The notes beneath the pieces are model-generated. The model did not search any database. It had not been told where the DNA came from and worked only from the letters and a program-made list of their open reading frames with translations. Shown here in pieces: positions 1 to 8,191 of a stretch of 64,000 nt of DNA (positions are counted from its first letter, which is position 1; every line of letters starts with the position of its first letter). The stretch is from Bradyrhizobium oligotrophicum S58 (lineage in GTDB: Bacteria; Pseudomonadota; Alphaproteobacteria; Rhizobiales; Xanthobacteraceae), in NCBI RefSeq assembly GCF_000344805.1, contig NC_020453.1, positions 5,861,001 through 5,925,000 on the forward strand, read 5' to 3'. Made by a program: the position numbers and the translations under genes.

Positions 1-324
1 GTCAATCTGTTTCGCAATGCGCTCGAGGCGATGTCTCATTCCGCACGGCGCGAGCTCGCTGCCAGCAATCGCAGGATCAGCGACGACTTGATCGAGGTCG
101 CAGTGTCCGATACCGGAACGGGATTCCCCGACGACGTCATGCCCAACCTCTTCAAGACGTTCTTCACGACCAAGGACACCGGAATGGGAGTCGGCCTTTC
201 GATCAGCCGTTCCATCATCGAGGCCCATGGTGGGCGCATGTGGGCCGAGAACAACGAGGCAGGCGGCGCGACATTCCGCTTCACCCTGCCCGCCGCCCCA
301 AGCAAGGTTGAGCATGATGGCTGA
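1..324 (+). CDS. fixL: Oxygen-sensor histidine kinase FixL, C-terminal end (5' part outside window)
   Basis: The window opens inside this gene; the last 107 codons are present and in frame from base 1. They form the ATP-binding end of a sensor kinase: N box NLFRNALEAM at residues 2-11, G1 motif DTGTGF, then the G2 stretch KDTGMGVGLS. The haem-PAS domain and phospho-accepting His would lie upstream and cannot be seen, so the name rests on context: the stop lies 11 nt inside the start of a fixJ-type gene, and a fixK2-type gene follows. In rhizobia FixL autophosphorylates when oxygen leaves its haem and passes the phosphate to FixJ. Another NtrB-like kinase is formally possible but unlikely here. 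Confidence 0.85.
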   Translation, partial: VNLFRNALEAMSHSARRELAASNRRISDDLIEVAVSDTGTGFPDDVMPNLFKTFFTTKDTGMGVGLSISRSIIEAHGGRMWAENNEAGGATFRFTLPAAPSKVEHDG

Positions 325-934
325 ACGGGCGAAGGTCTATGTGATCGACGACGACGAGGCGATGCGGGACTCGCTGAACTTCCTGCTCGATTCCTCGGGC
401 TTCGAGGTTACGCTGTTCGAGCACGCGCAGGCTTTCCTGGATCGCCTGCCCTCGCTCGGCTTCGGCTGCGTCCTTTCGGACGTGCGGATGCCGGGCATCG
501 ACGGCATCGAGCTGCTCAAGCGCATGAAGGCGACCGGCAGCAGCTTTCCGATCCTGGTGATGACAGGCCATGGCGACGTGCCGCTTGCGGTCGAAGCGAT
601 GAAGCTCGGCGCCGTCGACTTCCTGGAGAAGCCGTTCGAGGACGAGCGGCTCATCGCCATGATCGAAACGGCGATTCGTCAGGCCGAACCAGCTGCGAAA
701 AACGAATCCGTCACGCAGGACATTCTCGTGCGCATCGCCAGCCTGAGCCCGCGGGAGCGGCAGGTGATGGATGGACTGATGGCCGGCCTCTCCAACAAGC
801 TGATCGCGCGCGAATACGACATCAGCCCGCGAACCATCGAGGTCTACCGCGCCAATGTGATGACCAAGATGGGCGCCAACAGCCTCTCTGAACTGGTGCG
901 GCTCGCGATGCGCGCGGGCGCCCTGAAGGATTGA
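314..934 (+). CDS. fixJ: Two-component response regulator FixJ
   Basis: 206-residue regulator with an N-terminal receiver (about 6-122; acidic DDD at 12-14, phospho-acceptor D56 in SDVRMPG, T84, K106) and a C-terminal LuxR-type helix-turn-helix (about 143-203, LSPRERQVM through TIEVYRANVMTKM). Sequence and length match rhizobial FixJ as I know it. Phosphorylated by FixL at low oxygen, it activates fixK-type promoters. ATG codons at 314 and 317 are both possible behind AAGG at 304-307; 314 is used here. It overlaps fixL by 11 nt, so the pair is translationally coupled. The stop codon lies inside a FixK-type box at 931-944. Confidence 0.93.
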   Translation: MMAERAKVYVIDDDEAMRDSLNFLLDSSGFEVTLFEHAQAFLDRLPSLGFGCVLSDVRMPGIDGIELLKRMKATGSSFPILVMTGHGDVPLAVEAMKLGAVDFLEKPFEDERLIAMIETAIRQAEPAAKNESVTQDILVRIASLSPRERQVMDGLMAGLSNKLIAREYDISPRTIEVYRANVMTKMGANSLSELVRLAMRAGALKD

Positions 935-944
935 GCTAGATCAA
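931..944 (+). promoter_or_regulatory. FixK/FNR-type box upstream of the receiver-only gene
   Basis: TTGAGCTAGATCAA fits TTGA-N6-TCAA with perfect 4-base arms, the site recognised by FNR/FixK proteins, and overlaps the fixJ stop codon. Its centre is 937.5. A class II start 41.5 bp downstream would fall near 979, which fits the ATG at 1013 and argues against the GTG at 974. The likely binder is the FixK2 protein encoded at 1529-2221. Confidence 0.7.
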
Positions 945-1012
945 GCTGACTTGACAGTTTTGGGTGTTATGTTGTGCTTCGGTTCAACATGACATTTTTC
1001 GCGGCACGTGCC

Positions 1013-1417
1013 ATGTCGGCTCCAACAAAACCCAAGGTCTACGTAGCCGATGACGATGCCGATGTCCTCGGCTCGCTGCGTTTCCTGCTGGAGGCCGACG
1101 GCTTCGACGTCCGGACCTTTCGCAGCGGCACAGCCCTGCTCAACGCGTCGGACCATGCGTCGCCCGACTGCTTCGTGCTCGATTACAAGATGCCCGAACT
1201 CAACGGGGTCGAACTCGCCGAAAGGTTGCGTAAGCAGGGCGCAACCGCTCCAGTCGTGCTGATCACGGGTCACTATGACGACCGGCTGGCGGCGCGCGCC
1301 GCTGCCGTCGGCATTCAGGACTTCCTGCTCAAGCCGCTGCTCGACGACAATCTGGTGAAGCGGATCCGCAAGGCGATCGCAAACGAGCATTCGGCTACCG
1401 CACAGCGCGCGTCCTGA
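1013..1417 (+). CDS. Receiver-only response regulator between fixJ and fixK2
   Basis: 134 residues forming a single receiver domain: acidic DDD 13-15, phospho-acceptor D57 in VLDYKMPE, T85 and K107 all present, with no output domain. ATG at 1013 is preferred because the family core starts directly after it (KVYVADDD) and the predicted FixK-driven transcript starts near 979; GTG 974 and ATG 989 are alternatives. No strong ribosome-binding site is visible. As I recall, a comparable gene lies between fixJ and fixK2 in Bradyrhizobium diazoefficiens and is FixK2-dependent. A likely role is as phosphate sink or partner in the FixLJ relay, or as a regulator acting through protein contacts; function is not known from sequence. 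Confidence 0.85.
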   Translation: MSAPTKPKVYVADDDADVLGSLRFLLEADGFDVRTFRSGTALLNASDHASPDCFVLDYKMPELNGVELAERLRKQGATAPVVLITGHYDDRLAARAAAVGIQDFLLKPLLDDNLVKRIRKAIANEHSATAQRAS

Positions 1418-1426
1418 CAGCCCGAC

Positions 1427-1457
1427 CTACGTACATCTACGTAAGGGACCCCCCTTA
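1427..1457 (+). promoter_or_regulatory. Candidate FixJ-phosphate binding region upstream of fixK2
   Basis: Two identical CTACGTA heptamers begin at 1427 and 1437, exactly 10 bp apart, and the second runs into AAGGGACCCCCCTTAAG. Tandem TACGTA-type elements near a pyrimidine stretch resemble FixJ sites at rhizobial fixK promoters. The region lies about 90 bp upstream of the fixK2 ATG, a suitable distance for activation. The assignment is by resemblance only. Confidence 0.45.
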
Positions 1458-1528
1458 AGATAACGGCCCAAATGTCCTTAACGGGAGCCGCCGTGTACCA
1501 CATCGCCATCCGCCGCAAGGAGATGGTC

Positions 1529-2221
1529 ATGCTCAATCAGCCGCTTACCAATTCGGTCGTCAGCACCAACGCCCCCCACGCCATCCCCTCTCCTGCAGCC
1601 AACCCTTTCGCCGAGATCACCGGCCACGCCGGGCTGATCGCCAGCGAGTTCTCCTACAAGAAGGACGAGGAGATCTATGGCGAGGATGAGCCGGCCGAGT
1701 ACGTCTACCAGGTGATCTCTGGCGCCGTTCGCAGCTACAAGCTGCTCTCCGACGGCCGTCGCCAGATCGGCGCCTTCCATCTTCCCGGTGACGTGTTCGG
1801 CCTCGAATTCGGCTCCGTGCACCGTCTCGCCGCCGAAGCCATCATCGACACCACCGTGCGCCTGGTGAAGCGCCGGAGCCTGGAACAGGCCGCCGGCGTC
1901 GACGTCACCGTCGCCCGCAAGCTCTGGACCATGACGGCCGGCGACCTCCGCCACGCCGAGGATCACATGCTGCTGCTGGGCCGCAAGACCGCGATGGAGC
2001 GCGTTGCGACCTTCCTGCTCGAGATGGACCGCCGCCTCGCCGTCGCCGGCATGATGGCGCTGCCGATGTGCCGCCGCGACATCGGCGACTATCTCGGCCT
2101 GACCCTCGAGACCGTATCTCGCGCACTGTCGCAGTTGCACAGCCAGGGTGTTCTCGGCTTCTCCGGCGCCCGCCAGATCGTGCTCCGCAACCGTCAGCGC
2201 CTGCGCAGCATGGACGCCTGA
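1529..2221 (+). CDS. fixK2: CRP/FNR-family transcriptional activator FixK2
   Basis: 230-residue CRP/FNR protein: cyclic-nucleotide-like beta roll about 38-140, dimer helix, and C-terminal helix-turn-helix with the FNR-type recognition residues in TLETVSRAL (E194, S197, R198). It lacks the N-terminal iron-sulfur cysteines of FNR, as FixK proteins do. C181 sits just ahead of the DNA-binding helices, the region of the redox-sensitive cysteine of Bradyrhizobium FixK2 (C183 there, from memory). ATG 1529 is chosen because AAGGAG (1517-1522) is 6 nt upstream; the ATG at 1523 abuts that site. FixK2 would drive microaerobic respiration and the box at 931-944, making a feedback loop with its neighbours. 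Confidence 0.93.
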   Translation: MLNQPLTNSVVSTNAPHAIPSPAANPFAEITGHAGLIASEFSYKKDEEIYGEDEPAEYVYQVISGAVRSYKLLSDGRRQIGAFHLPGDVFGLEFGSVHRLAAEAIIDTTVRLVKRRSLEQAAGVDVTVARKLWTMTAGDLRHAEDHMLLLGRKTAMERVATFLLEMDRRLAVAGMMALPMCRRDIGDYLGLTLETVSRALSQLHSQGVLGFSGARQIVLRNRQRLRSMDA

Positions 2222-2235
2222 GGCGTCCTTGGCAC

Positions 2236-3555
2236 TCACACGCTCCCTGCGCGCTGCCGTGTCTCAGGCATCAGCAGCCCGATCAGAACCAGACCCGCGA
2301 GCGCCACGCCTGACAATCCCAGGAAGGCGGTGGCGCTGCCGAACCGGTCGCTGACGAAGCCGGCCGCCACGGTCGACAGCGACGCGCCAATGCCGGTCGC
2401 GGTGCCGACGATTCCCTGCGCCAGATTGAAGTGACCGCTGCCGAAGGCCACGTCGGCCACCGTCAGCGGAATCATCACGGCGAACACCGCGGCGGTGACG
2501 CCGTCGAAGATCTGCACGGCCACCAGAACATAGGGGTCGTGCACGACGGCAAACAAGGCGCCGCGAATCGCGAGCGCCGCAAAGCCCAGCATCAACAGCG
2601 GCCGCCTGCCCCATTGTTGCGCCAGCGCGCCGACCGAGGGCGAGGTCAGCGCCACGATCGCCTGCGGCACGACGATGCAGAACGCGATCAGCATCGGCGC
2701 CCATTCGCTCGATTTCGTCGTCACCACCCCCGCCATCAGCGGCAGCATCGCCGCATTGGCGAGCTGCAGCAGGAATACGCCGAGCGCAAACACGAGCAGC
2801 GCGCGCTGGCGCAGCAGGCCGAGCAGGCTGGACAGCCGCGCCACCTCCCTGTCCTCCTGGTGGGCCACGCCATGCGCGCGCGCAATGTCGATTTCGCGCT
2901 CGCGGATTCGCGACAACGCGATCAGCGTCGGAAAGGCGAGAATGAAGGTGACCAGGAACACGGCGCGGCTGGACAGCAGATAGCCGCAGGTCCCCATCAC
3001 CGCCGCGGCCACGCCATTTCCGAGTGAGGCAAAGCGCGCATTACGGCCGAGCCGCTCCGCCATGCCACGCGGTCCGACCAGGCCGAGGCTGATCGCCGCG
3101 ATCGCCGGGCCAAGAACGCAGCTCGCCGCCGCATGAAACGTCGCGGCACTCGCGATCACGGGAAAGATCGGCCACGCCGCATAAGCGAGCGCACAGCAGC
3201 CGATGGTCGCAATGGCAAGCCCGGCGACGCGCCGCTCTGATCTGGCTGCATCGATGATCGCGCCGCCTGGCATCTGCCCGATCAGTCCGACAATGCCGCC
3301 GATCGACAGCACCAGGCCGATCTGGGCCTGGGTCCATTTCTGAGTCGTCAGATACACCGCGATGAACGGGCCGAATCCGGTCTGCACGTCGGCCAGGAAG
3401 AAGATGAACCAGTCGAGCCCGCGCAGGCTCTGCCGCGACGGCGCGGGCTTTCCAGAATGGCCGAAGTCGTGCGCGACATCCGCGCGCGCGACGGCGTCCC
3501 TGCCATCCGGCTCGGGCTCGCGGTCGGGCGGTATGGACGGCCGTGCAATCGGCAT
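2236..3555 (-). CDS. MFS transporter
   Basis: 439-residue integral membrane protein with about 12 hydrophobic segments. After a polar N-terminus of about 45 residues come the first helix (LDWFIFFLADVQTGFGPF) and the MFS loop 2-3 signature around QMPGGAIIDAARSERR. This type of MFS protein is often annotated as a drug or small-molecule exporter; the substrate is unknown. ATG 3555 is used; an in-frame GTG lies 9 nt upstream. Its stop is only 14 nt from the convergent fixK2 stop, and no clear terminator lies between them. It is followed on the same strand, upstream, by the PRC-barrel gene but with opposite context, so no operon partner is evident. Confidence 0.85.
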   Translation of the reverse strand: MPIARPSIPPDREPEPDGRDAVARADVAHDFGHSGKPAPSRQSLRGLDWFIFFLADVQTGFGPFIAVYLTTQKWTQAQIGLVLSIGGIVGLIGQMPGGAIIDAARSERRVAGLAIATIGCCALAYAAWPIFPVIASAATFHAAASCVLGPAIAAISLGLVGPRGMAERLGRNARFASLGNGVAAAVMGTCGYLLSSRAVFLVTFILAFPTLIALSRIREREIDIARAHGVAHQEDREVARLSSLLGLLRQRALLVFALGVFLLQLANAAMLPLMAGVVTTKSSEWAPMLIAFCIVVPQAIVALTSPSVGALAQQWGRRPLLMLGFAALAIRGALFAVVHDPYVLVAVQIFDGVTAAVFAVMIPLTVADVAFGSGHFNLAQGIVGTATGIGASLSTVAAGFVSDRFGSATAFLGLSGVALAGLVLIGLLMPETRQRAGSV

Positions 3556-3653
3556 CGCTCTCACGGTCTCAATTCATGACGGTCGCGGAAACATCGAGAT
3601 CCACCATTGCCGGCGCACGCGGGCGTGCCGGATCGGCGGTCTCACGCATCAAC

Positions 3654-4166
3654 TCAATGATCGAAAATCCAGGGCGACAGCTTGCCGGCGGCGCCGAGCA
3701 CGACGACAGGCTTGTCCTCCTTGTATTCGGGCGCGGCCTTCACCTGCTCCTTGGTGAGGTCGAGCGTGACCTGGTCGCTCTTCTCGGCGATGTGCTTGAA
3801 ATCGAGCGCGGTCCAATCGACCACGATCTTGCGGCTGCCGACGCCGAGGAAGCCGCCGAAATCGATCACCGCCGCGCGCACCGTGCCGGTGAGATCGACG
3901 ATGACGTCGACGATGTGGCCCATGTCCTCGCCGGTCGAGCTGCGCACGTCGCGCCCCAGCACGCCATGCGCATCGCGCGCACCGAGAATGGTGACGGAAG
4001 GCGGCGGTGCCGGCTCCTTCGCGGGCGCCGCCGCGTCCTTGGCGAGAGGTGCCGGGGCGGCGGCCTGCTGCGCATAACCGCCTGACGCATGCAGCCCCTG
4101 CAGCAACGCCAGCGCTGCCAGCCAGCGAACAGTGCGGCTGCGCCTATCCTGTTTCGCTGCCGTCAT
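3654..4166 (-). CDS. PRC-barrel domain protein with signal peptide
   Basis: 170 residues: basic N-terminus, hydrophobic stretch (WLAALALLQGLHASGGYAQQ) ending at a likely signal cleavage near residue 33, an Ala/Pro-rich linker to about 56, then a PRC-barrel (about 58-150; VLGRDVRSSTGEDMGHIVDV, DFGGFLGVGSRKI). PRC-barrel proteins bind partners or RNA, and exported versions are common in Rhizobiales with unknown roles. The start codon overlaps the stop of the debranching-type enzyme by 4 nt (ATGA, 4163-4166), so the two are translationally coupled. The C-terminus IFDH is followed at once by the stop. Confidence 0.85.
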   Translation of the reverse strand: MTAAKQDRRSRTVRWLAALALLQGLHASGGYAQQAAAPAPLAKDAAAPAKEPAPPPSVTILGARDAHGVLGRDVRSSTGEDMGHIVDVIVDLTGTVRAAVIDFGGFLGVGSRKIVVDWTALDFKHIAEKSDQVTLDLTKEQVKAAPEYKEDKPVVVLGAAGKLSPWIFDH

Positions 4167-6364
4167 TGCGCCAGCACCAGCGAGACCTGGATCCGACCGC
4201 GCCGTCGCAGCACCTCCATCGAGATATCCTCGCCGTGGCGGCGAACGCGCAGGTCGATCGTCGAGCTGCCGAGCCTCAGATCGCGCAGCACCACCCAATC
4301 CAGAAAGGCCGGCAGCCGCGGATTGCGCAAACGGATCTCGCCGCGTGCGGCGTCGAACTCGAGCCCGAGGGCGGCTTCGAGCAGCGTGAAAGGCGTCGCG
4401 CTGGCCCAGGCCTGCGGCGCGCACGCCACTGGATAGAGCGTCGGCCCGCGATGCGTCTCGCGCCGGAAGCCGCAGAACAGCTCCGGCAGGCGGCGCAGAT
4501 CCATGTAGGCCGCCGCCTCGAACAGGCCCCTGAATACCTGCTCGACCGCATGCTTGAAGCCATAGCGCGACAGGCCGAGCGCGATCAGCGCATTGTCGTG
4601 CGGCCAGATCGAGCCGTCGTGATAGGACATCGGATTGTAGCGGGCCTCGCCACGGGCGACGGTGCGGATGCCCCAGCCCGAGAAGAAATGCGGCCGCAGC
4701 AGATCGGCCGCGACCTTGCGGGCGCGGTCCTCGCGCACCATGCCGCTGAACAGCAGCTGGCCGGCGTTGGACGTGCGCACGCGGCACGGCTGCTTGTTGC
4801 CGTCGAGCGCGAGCGCGTAGGTGTTGAGATCCTCGCACCAGAAGGCGTCCTCGAAGCGTGTCGCGAGCAGCGCCGCCTCGGTTTCGAGCCGGTCCGCCCG
4901 CTCGGCCTTGCCGAGCCGGCGCGCGCAACGTGCCGCCAGCTGCTTGCCGGCGAAGACGTAGCCCTGCACCTCGGCGAGCGCGATATGGCCTTCGGCGAGG
5001 CGGCCGTCGGCATGGAAGACGGCGTCGTAGGAATCCTTCCAGCCCTGGTTGGAAAGGCCCTGCTCCGACGCCCGCTGATATTCGACGAAGCCGTCGCGAT
5101 CGGGATCGCCGGGTCCGTCGATCCAATTCAGCGCCTGCTCGATCGCCGGCCACAGCTCCTGCAGGGTTTCCATGTCGCCCGTGCGCTCGATGTACAGCCC
5201 GGCGAGCAGCACGAACAGCGGCGTCGAATCGACGCTACCGTAATAGCAGGCGAACGGCACCTCGCGCAGCGCCGCCATTTCGCCGCCGCGCATCTCGTGC
5301 AGGATCTTGCCGGGCTCGGCATCCGCCAGCGGATCGGTCTGCCGCGCCTGGTAAAAGGCGAGCCGGCGCAGCACGCCGCGGGCGATGCGCGGATCGACCC
5401 ACAGCATCTGCATCGCCGTGATCAGCCCGTCGCGGCCGAACGTCGTCGAGTACCAGGGAATGCCGGCATAGGGATAACGCCCCTCCGGCGTATCCGTCAT
5501 CAGGATGTTGAGATCGGCCGCCGCCTGGCACAGCACCTCGTTGAGGATGTCGTTCGAGGTCTCGATGCTGGTTGCGCCCTGCGTGCAACGGCGCATCTCG
5601 CGGCGATGCGCGAGCAGGCTGCGGAAGAAACGTCCCGGCCGCTCGCCGGCCTTGGCGTTGCACGTCACCGCCACGAACAGCGAGGTCGATTGCTGCGGGT
5701 CGAGATCGAAATGATAGGTCGCGACGTCGACCGCGAGGCGGGTCGGATGAGGATCGAAATGCAGCGCTGTCGTGCGCGTCACACCGTCCAGCCCGCGATA
5801 GTCGAGCACGACGTCGGACGGCCCGGCGAGACGGCTGGAGCCGGTGCCGCGCCGCGCACGCACGCTGCCGCGAACCTCGAAGAGGTCGGCAAAGTCGTTG
5901 TCGAAAGCGAGCCTGAGATCGAAGCTGGCGCGCCTGTCGCCGTGGTTCTGAACGCCGATGCGCTGGTAGGCGGTGCCGCGCCAGAGAAAGATCGTGCGCA
6001 CGACGTGCAGCACGTCCTTCGGCAGCACCAGCCGGCCCTGCTCGTAGATGTCGGGATTGGTCAGATCGACCGTCAGGCTCGAATTGTCGTCGCGCAGGCT
6101 CGATCCCAACAGCAGCGGCTGGACGTCGTCGAGCGTCAGCTCGAGCCGCGCCAGATAGCGGGTGTCGGCGTTGAACAGACCATCCGGACCTCCTGCGGAG
6201 GCGCCGATGTCGCCATGGCCGTCGAGCACGATGAAGGTGTCGTCGTGCTTGAGCGAACGCCGCGGCCGCGCCGCGGGCCCGGTCATCGGAATGTAGAACG
6301 GCTGCTCGGCCGGCTCATCGGTCCGAGCGATGGATGTCAGTGTGCTTGCGAGTTCGGCTGGCAT
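4163..6364 (-). CDS. Amylo-alpha-1,6-glucosidase family protein (glycogen-debranching type)
   Basis: 733 residues. The N-terminal part (about 20-230) matches the debranching-enzyme N-terminal beta domain (DDTFIVLDGHGDI, NADTRYLARLEL); the C-terminal part (about 280-730) is an (alpha/alpha)6 glucosidase barrel (PYAGIPWYSTTFGRDGLITAMQMLW, NQGWKDSYDAVFHADG). Such enzymes trim alpha-1,6-linked glucans in the cytosol; bacterial members often have unproven substrates, and no signal peptide is seen. The start at 6364 is preceded by GAGG. It is the first gene of a unit with the PRC-barrel gene and lies close to the ABC exporter (63 nt gap), suggesting a carbohydrate or stress-solute locus with the glycosyltransferase at 8512. 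Confidence 0.88.
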   Translation of the reverse strand: MPAELASTLTSIARTDEPAEQPFYIPMTGPAARPRRSLKHDDTFIVLDGHGDIGASAGGPDGLFNADTRYLARLELTLDDVQPLLLGSSLRDDNSSLTVDLTNPDIYEQGRLVLPKDVLHVVRTIFLWRGTAYQRIGVQNHGDRRASFDLRLAFDNDFADLFEVRGSVRARRGTGSSRLAGPSDVVLDYRGLDGVTRTTALHFDPHPTRLAVDVATYHFDLDPQQSTSLFVAVTCNAKAGERPGRFFRSLLAHRREMRRCTQGATSIETSNDILNEVLCQAAADLNILMTDTPEGRYPYAGIPWYSTTFGRDGLITAMQMLWVDPRIARGVLRRLAFYQARQTDPLADAEPGKILHEMRGGEMAALREVPFACYYGSVDSTPLFVLLAGLYIERTGDMETLQELWPAIEQALNWIDGPGDPDRDGFVEYQRASEQGLSNQGWKDSYDAVFHADGRLAEGHIALAEVQGYVFAGKQLAARCARRLGKAERADRLETEAALLATRFEDAFWCEDLNTYALALDGNKQPCRVRTSNAGQLLFSGMVREDRARKVAADLLRPHFFSGWGIRTVARGEARYNPMSYHDGSIWPHDNALIALGLSRYGFKHAVEQVFRGLFEAAAYMDLRRLPELFCGFRRETHRGPTLYPVACAPQAWASATPFTLLEAALGLEFDAARGEIRLRNPRLPAFLDWVVLRDLRLGSSTIDLRVRRHGEDISMEVLRRRGRIQVSLVLAQ

Positions 6365-6427
6365 GTTGACCTCGTGCGAAGTAGGAGCCGGCGCGGGCGC
6401 GACCGGGAACGCGACGCGACACGCCGA

Positions 6428-8191
6428 TCAGGCGGCGAACTTGGCGAGCCGGTTCAGCTCCTGGGTGACGAGCTCCCGATACGGGCCCTCGCCCTGCATC
6501 AGCCTGTCCGGCGCGCCGTCCTCGATGATCCGGCCCGATCTCAGCACCACGATCCGGTCGAAGTTACGCAACGTCGTGAGCCGATGCGCGATCGCGATGA
6601 CCGTACGCCCGCGCATCAGACGACTCAATGCCTCGCGGATCGCCTCCTCGGACTCGCTGTCGAGCGCAGCCGTGGCCTCGTCCAGCAGCAGGATCGGCGC
6701 ATCCTTGAGGAAGGCGCGCGCGATCGCGATGCGCTGGCGCTGGCCGCCCGACAGCTTGACGCCGCGATCTCCGACCATCGTCTGCAATCCCTCGGGCAGC
6801 CGCTCGACGAAATCGCAGCGCGCGGCGATCGCAGCGCGCAGCACCTCGTCGTCGGTTGCACTCGGGCGGCCGTAACGGATGTTCTCCAGAATCGAACGAT
6901 GAAACAACGAGATGTCCTGCGGTACCACCGCAATGGCCTCGCGCAGGCTCTGCTGGGTGACTTTGGCGATATCCTGGCCGTCGATGGCGATGGAGCCTGC
7001 CTGCGGATCATAGAATCGCTGCAGCAGCGTGAACAGGCTGGACTTGCCGCCGCCGGACTGGCCGACGAGGCCGACGCGCTGGCCTGGCTGCAGGCGGAGC
7101 GTGAAGCCCTCGAACAGCTTGTGTCCGCCGGGATAGTGGAAGGTGATGTTGTCGAAGGCGATCGCGGCGCCACTCTTGACCAGCGGCTCGGCCTCGGGGT
7201 GATCACGCAGCTCATGCGGCTGCAGCAACGTGGCGATGGCCTCGCTCATCCGCGCGACATGCTGGGTGACGTCGACCAGAGCGACGGCCAGATCGCGGGT
7301 CGCGTTGAGAATGCACAGGCCGAGCGTACACACCAGCACGACGTCGCCGGTGGTTGCTCCGCCCCTCTGCCACAGCGAGATGGCCCACGCCATCAGCGCC
7401 ACGGTCAGCACGATCGTCACCGATGCGTGCAGAATGCGCAGCTTCTCGAGGTAGCGCAGACTGCGCCCGCGGGCGTCGAGTTCCTTGTTCACCGTCGCAT
7501 CGAAGCGATCATGCTCGTGGCGCAGCCCGCAGAAGGCACGGACCAGCGGCATGTTCGAGATGACGTCGACCATCTCGCCGTCGACCATCGCGGCCTTGTC
7601 GGCGAAATCGTCGTGCAGCGGCTTGCCGGCCGCAGCCAGCCGGAACATCGCCAACACCATCATCGCTGCAATCAAGAGCAGCGCGATGGCCATCGGGCCG
7701 CTGACGGTTCCGATCAGGCAGATCGCCGCCACCGTCGCGAGGCATGGCGGCAGTACATTCCAGACGAACATGTTCTCGACGTTGAACACGGCGTTCGAGG
7801 TTGCCGTGATGCGGCTCGAGAGCATGCCCGGCAGGCGGTCGCCAAAGTAGCTCGGCGAATGACCGGTGAGATGACGGAAGATGTCGCGCCGGAGATCTCC
7901 GGTGACGCGGACGAAGGTAGAGCTCGCGATCCAGCTGGCGACGCGCCAGAGGATGTTGTCGGTCGCAATCAGCGCCATCAGCAGCACGAATGCGGCCCAT
8001 ACATTTCCGCCACGCGAAGGCCCTGCCGAGAGACTGTCGACAAGCGCTTTCACGCCGTATTGCGTGCCCACCGAACAGGCAACGGCACCGATGACAGACA
8101 TCAGAATGATGAGATGGGACGCCGGCCGTTCGCGCAGATAGCGCATCACGAAGGGAAAGGGCCGGTGTGCGTAACCTGAAAGCTGATCCAT
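6428..8191 (-). CDS. ABC transporter, fused permease and ATP-binding protein
   Basis: 587 residues: six-helix exporter transmembrane domain (about 20-315) then one nucleotide-binding domain with Walker A GQSGGGKSS (377-385), signature LSGGQRQR (about 480), Walker B ILLLDEATAALD (about 500) and H-loop IAHRLTTL. This is a half-transporter of the lipid/multidrug/glucan exporter type that would work as a homodimer in the inner membrane. The ATG at 8191 (MDQLSGYAHRPFPF) is chosen because the frame upstream of it is Arg/Cys-rich and not protein-like. Its position between a glycosyltransferase and a debranching-type enzyme suggests a glycan or glycolipid substrate, but this is inference. Confidence 0.9.
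   Translation of the reverse strand: MDQLSGYAHRPFPFVMRYLRERPASHLIILMSVIGAVACSVGTQYGVKALVDSLSAGPSRGGNVWAAFVLLMALIATDNILWRVASWIASSTFVRVTGDLRRDIFRHLTGHSPSYFGDRLPGMLSSRITATSNAVFNVENMFVWNVLPPCLATVAAICLIGTVSGPMAIALLLIAAMMVLAMFRLAAAGKPLHDDFADKAAMVDGEMVDVISNMPLVRAFCGLRHEHDRFDATVNKELDARGRSLRYLEKLRILHASVTIVLTVALMAWAISLWQRGGATTGDVVLVCTLGLCILNATRDLAVALVDVTQHVARMSEAIATLLQPHELRDHPEAEPLVKSGAAIAFDNITFHYPGGHKLFEGFTLRLQPGQRVGLVGQSGGGKSSLFTLLQRFYDPQAGSIAIDGQDIAKVTQQSLREAIAVVPQDISLFHRSILENIRYGRPSATDDEVLRAAIAARCDFVERLPEGLQTMVGDRGVKLSGGQRQRIAIARAFLKDAPILLLDEATAALDSESEEAIREALSRLMRGRTVIAIAHRLTTLRNFDRIVVLRSGRIIEDGAPDRLMQGEGPYRELVTQELNRLAKFAA

Noticed and set aside
974..1012. GTG 974 as start of the receiver-only gene
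   Set aside because: It would lie upstream of the transcript start predicted from the FixK box, and the added residues are not part of the receiver domain.
4007..8179. 1390-codon open frame on the plus strand
   Set aside because: It is antisense to the debranching-type and ABC genes, is rich in Arg, His, Ala and Asp with no domain, and arises from the codon bias of the real genes on the other strand.
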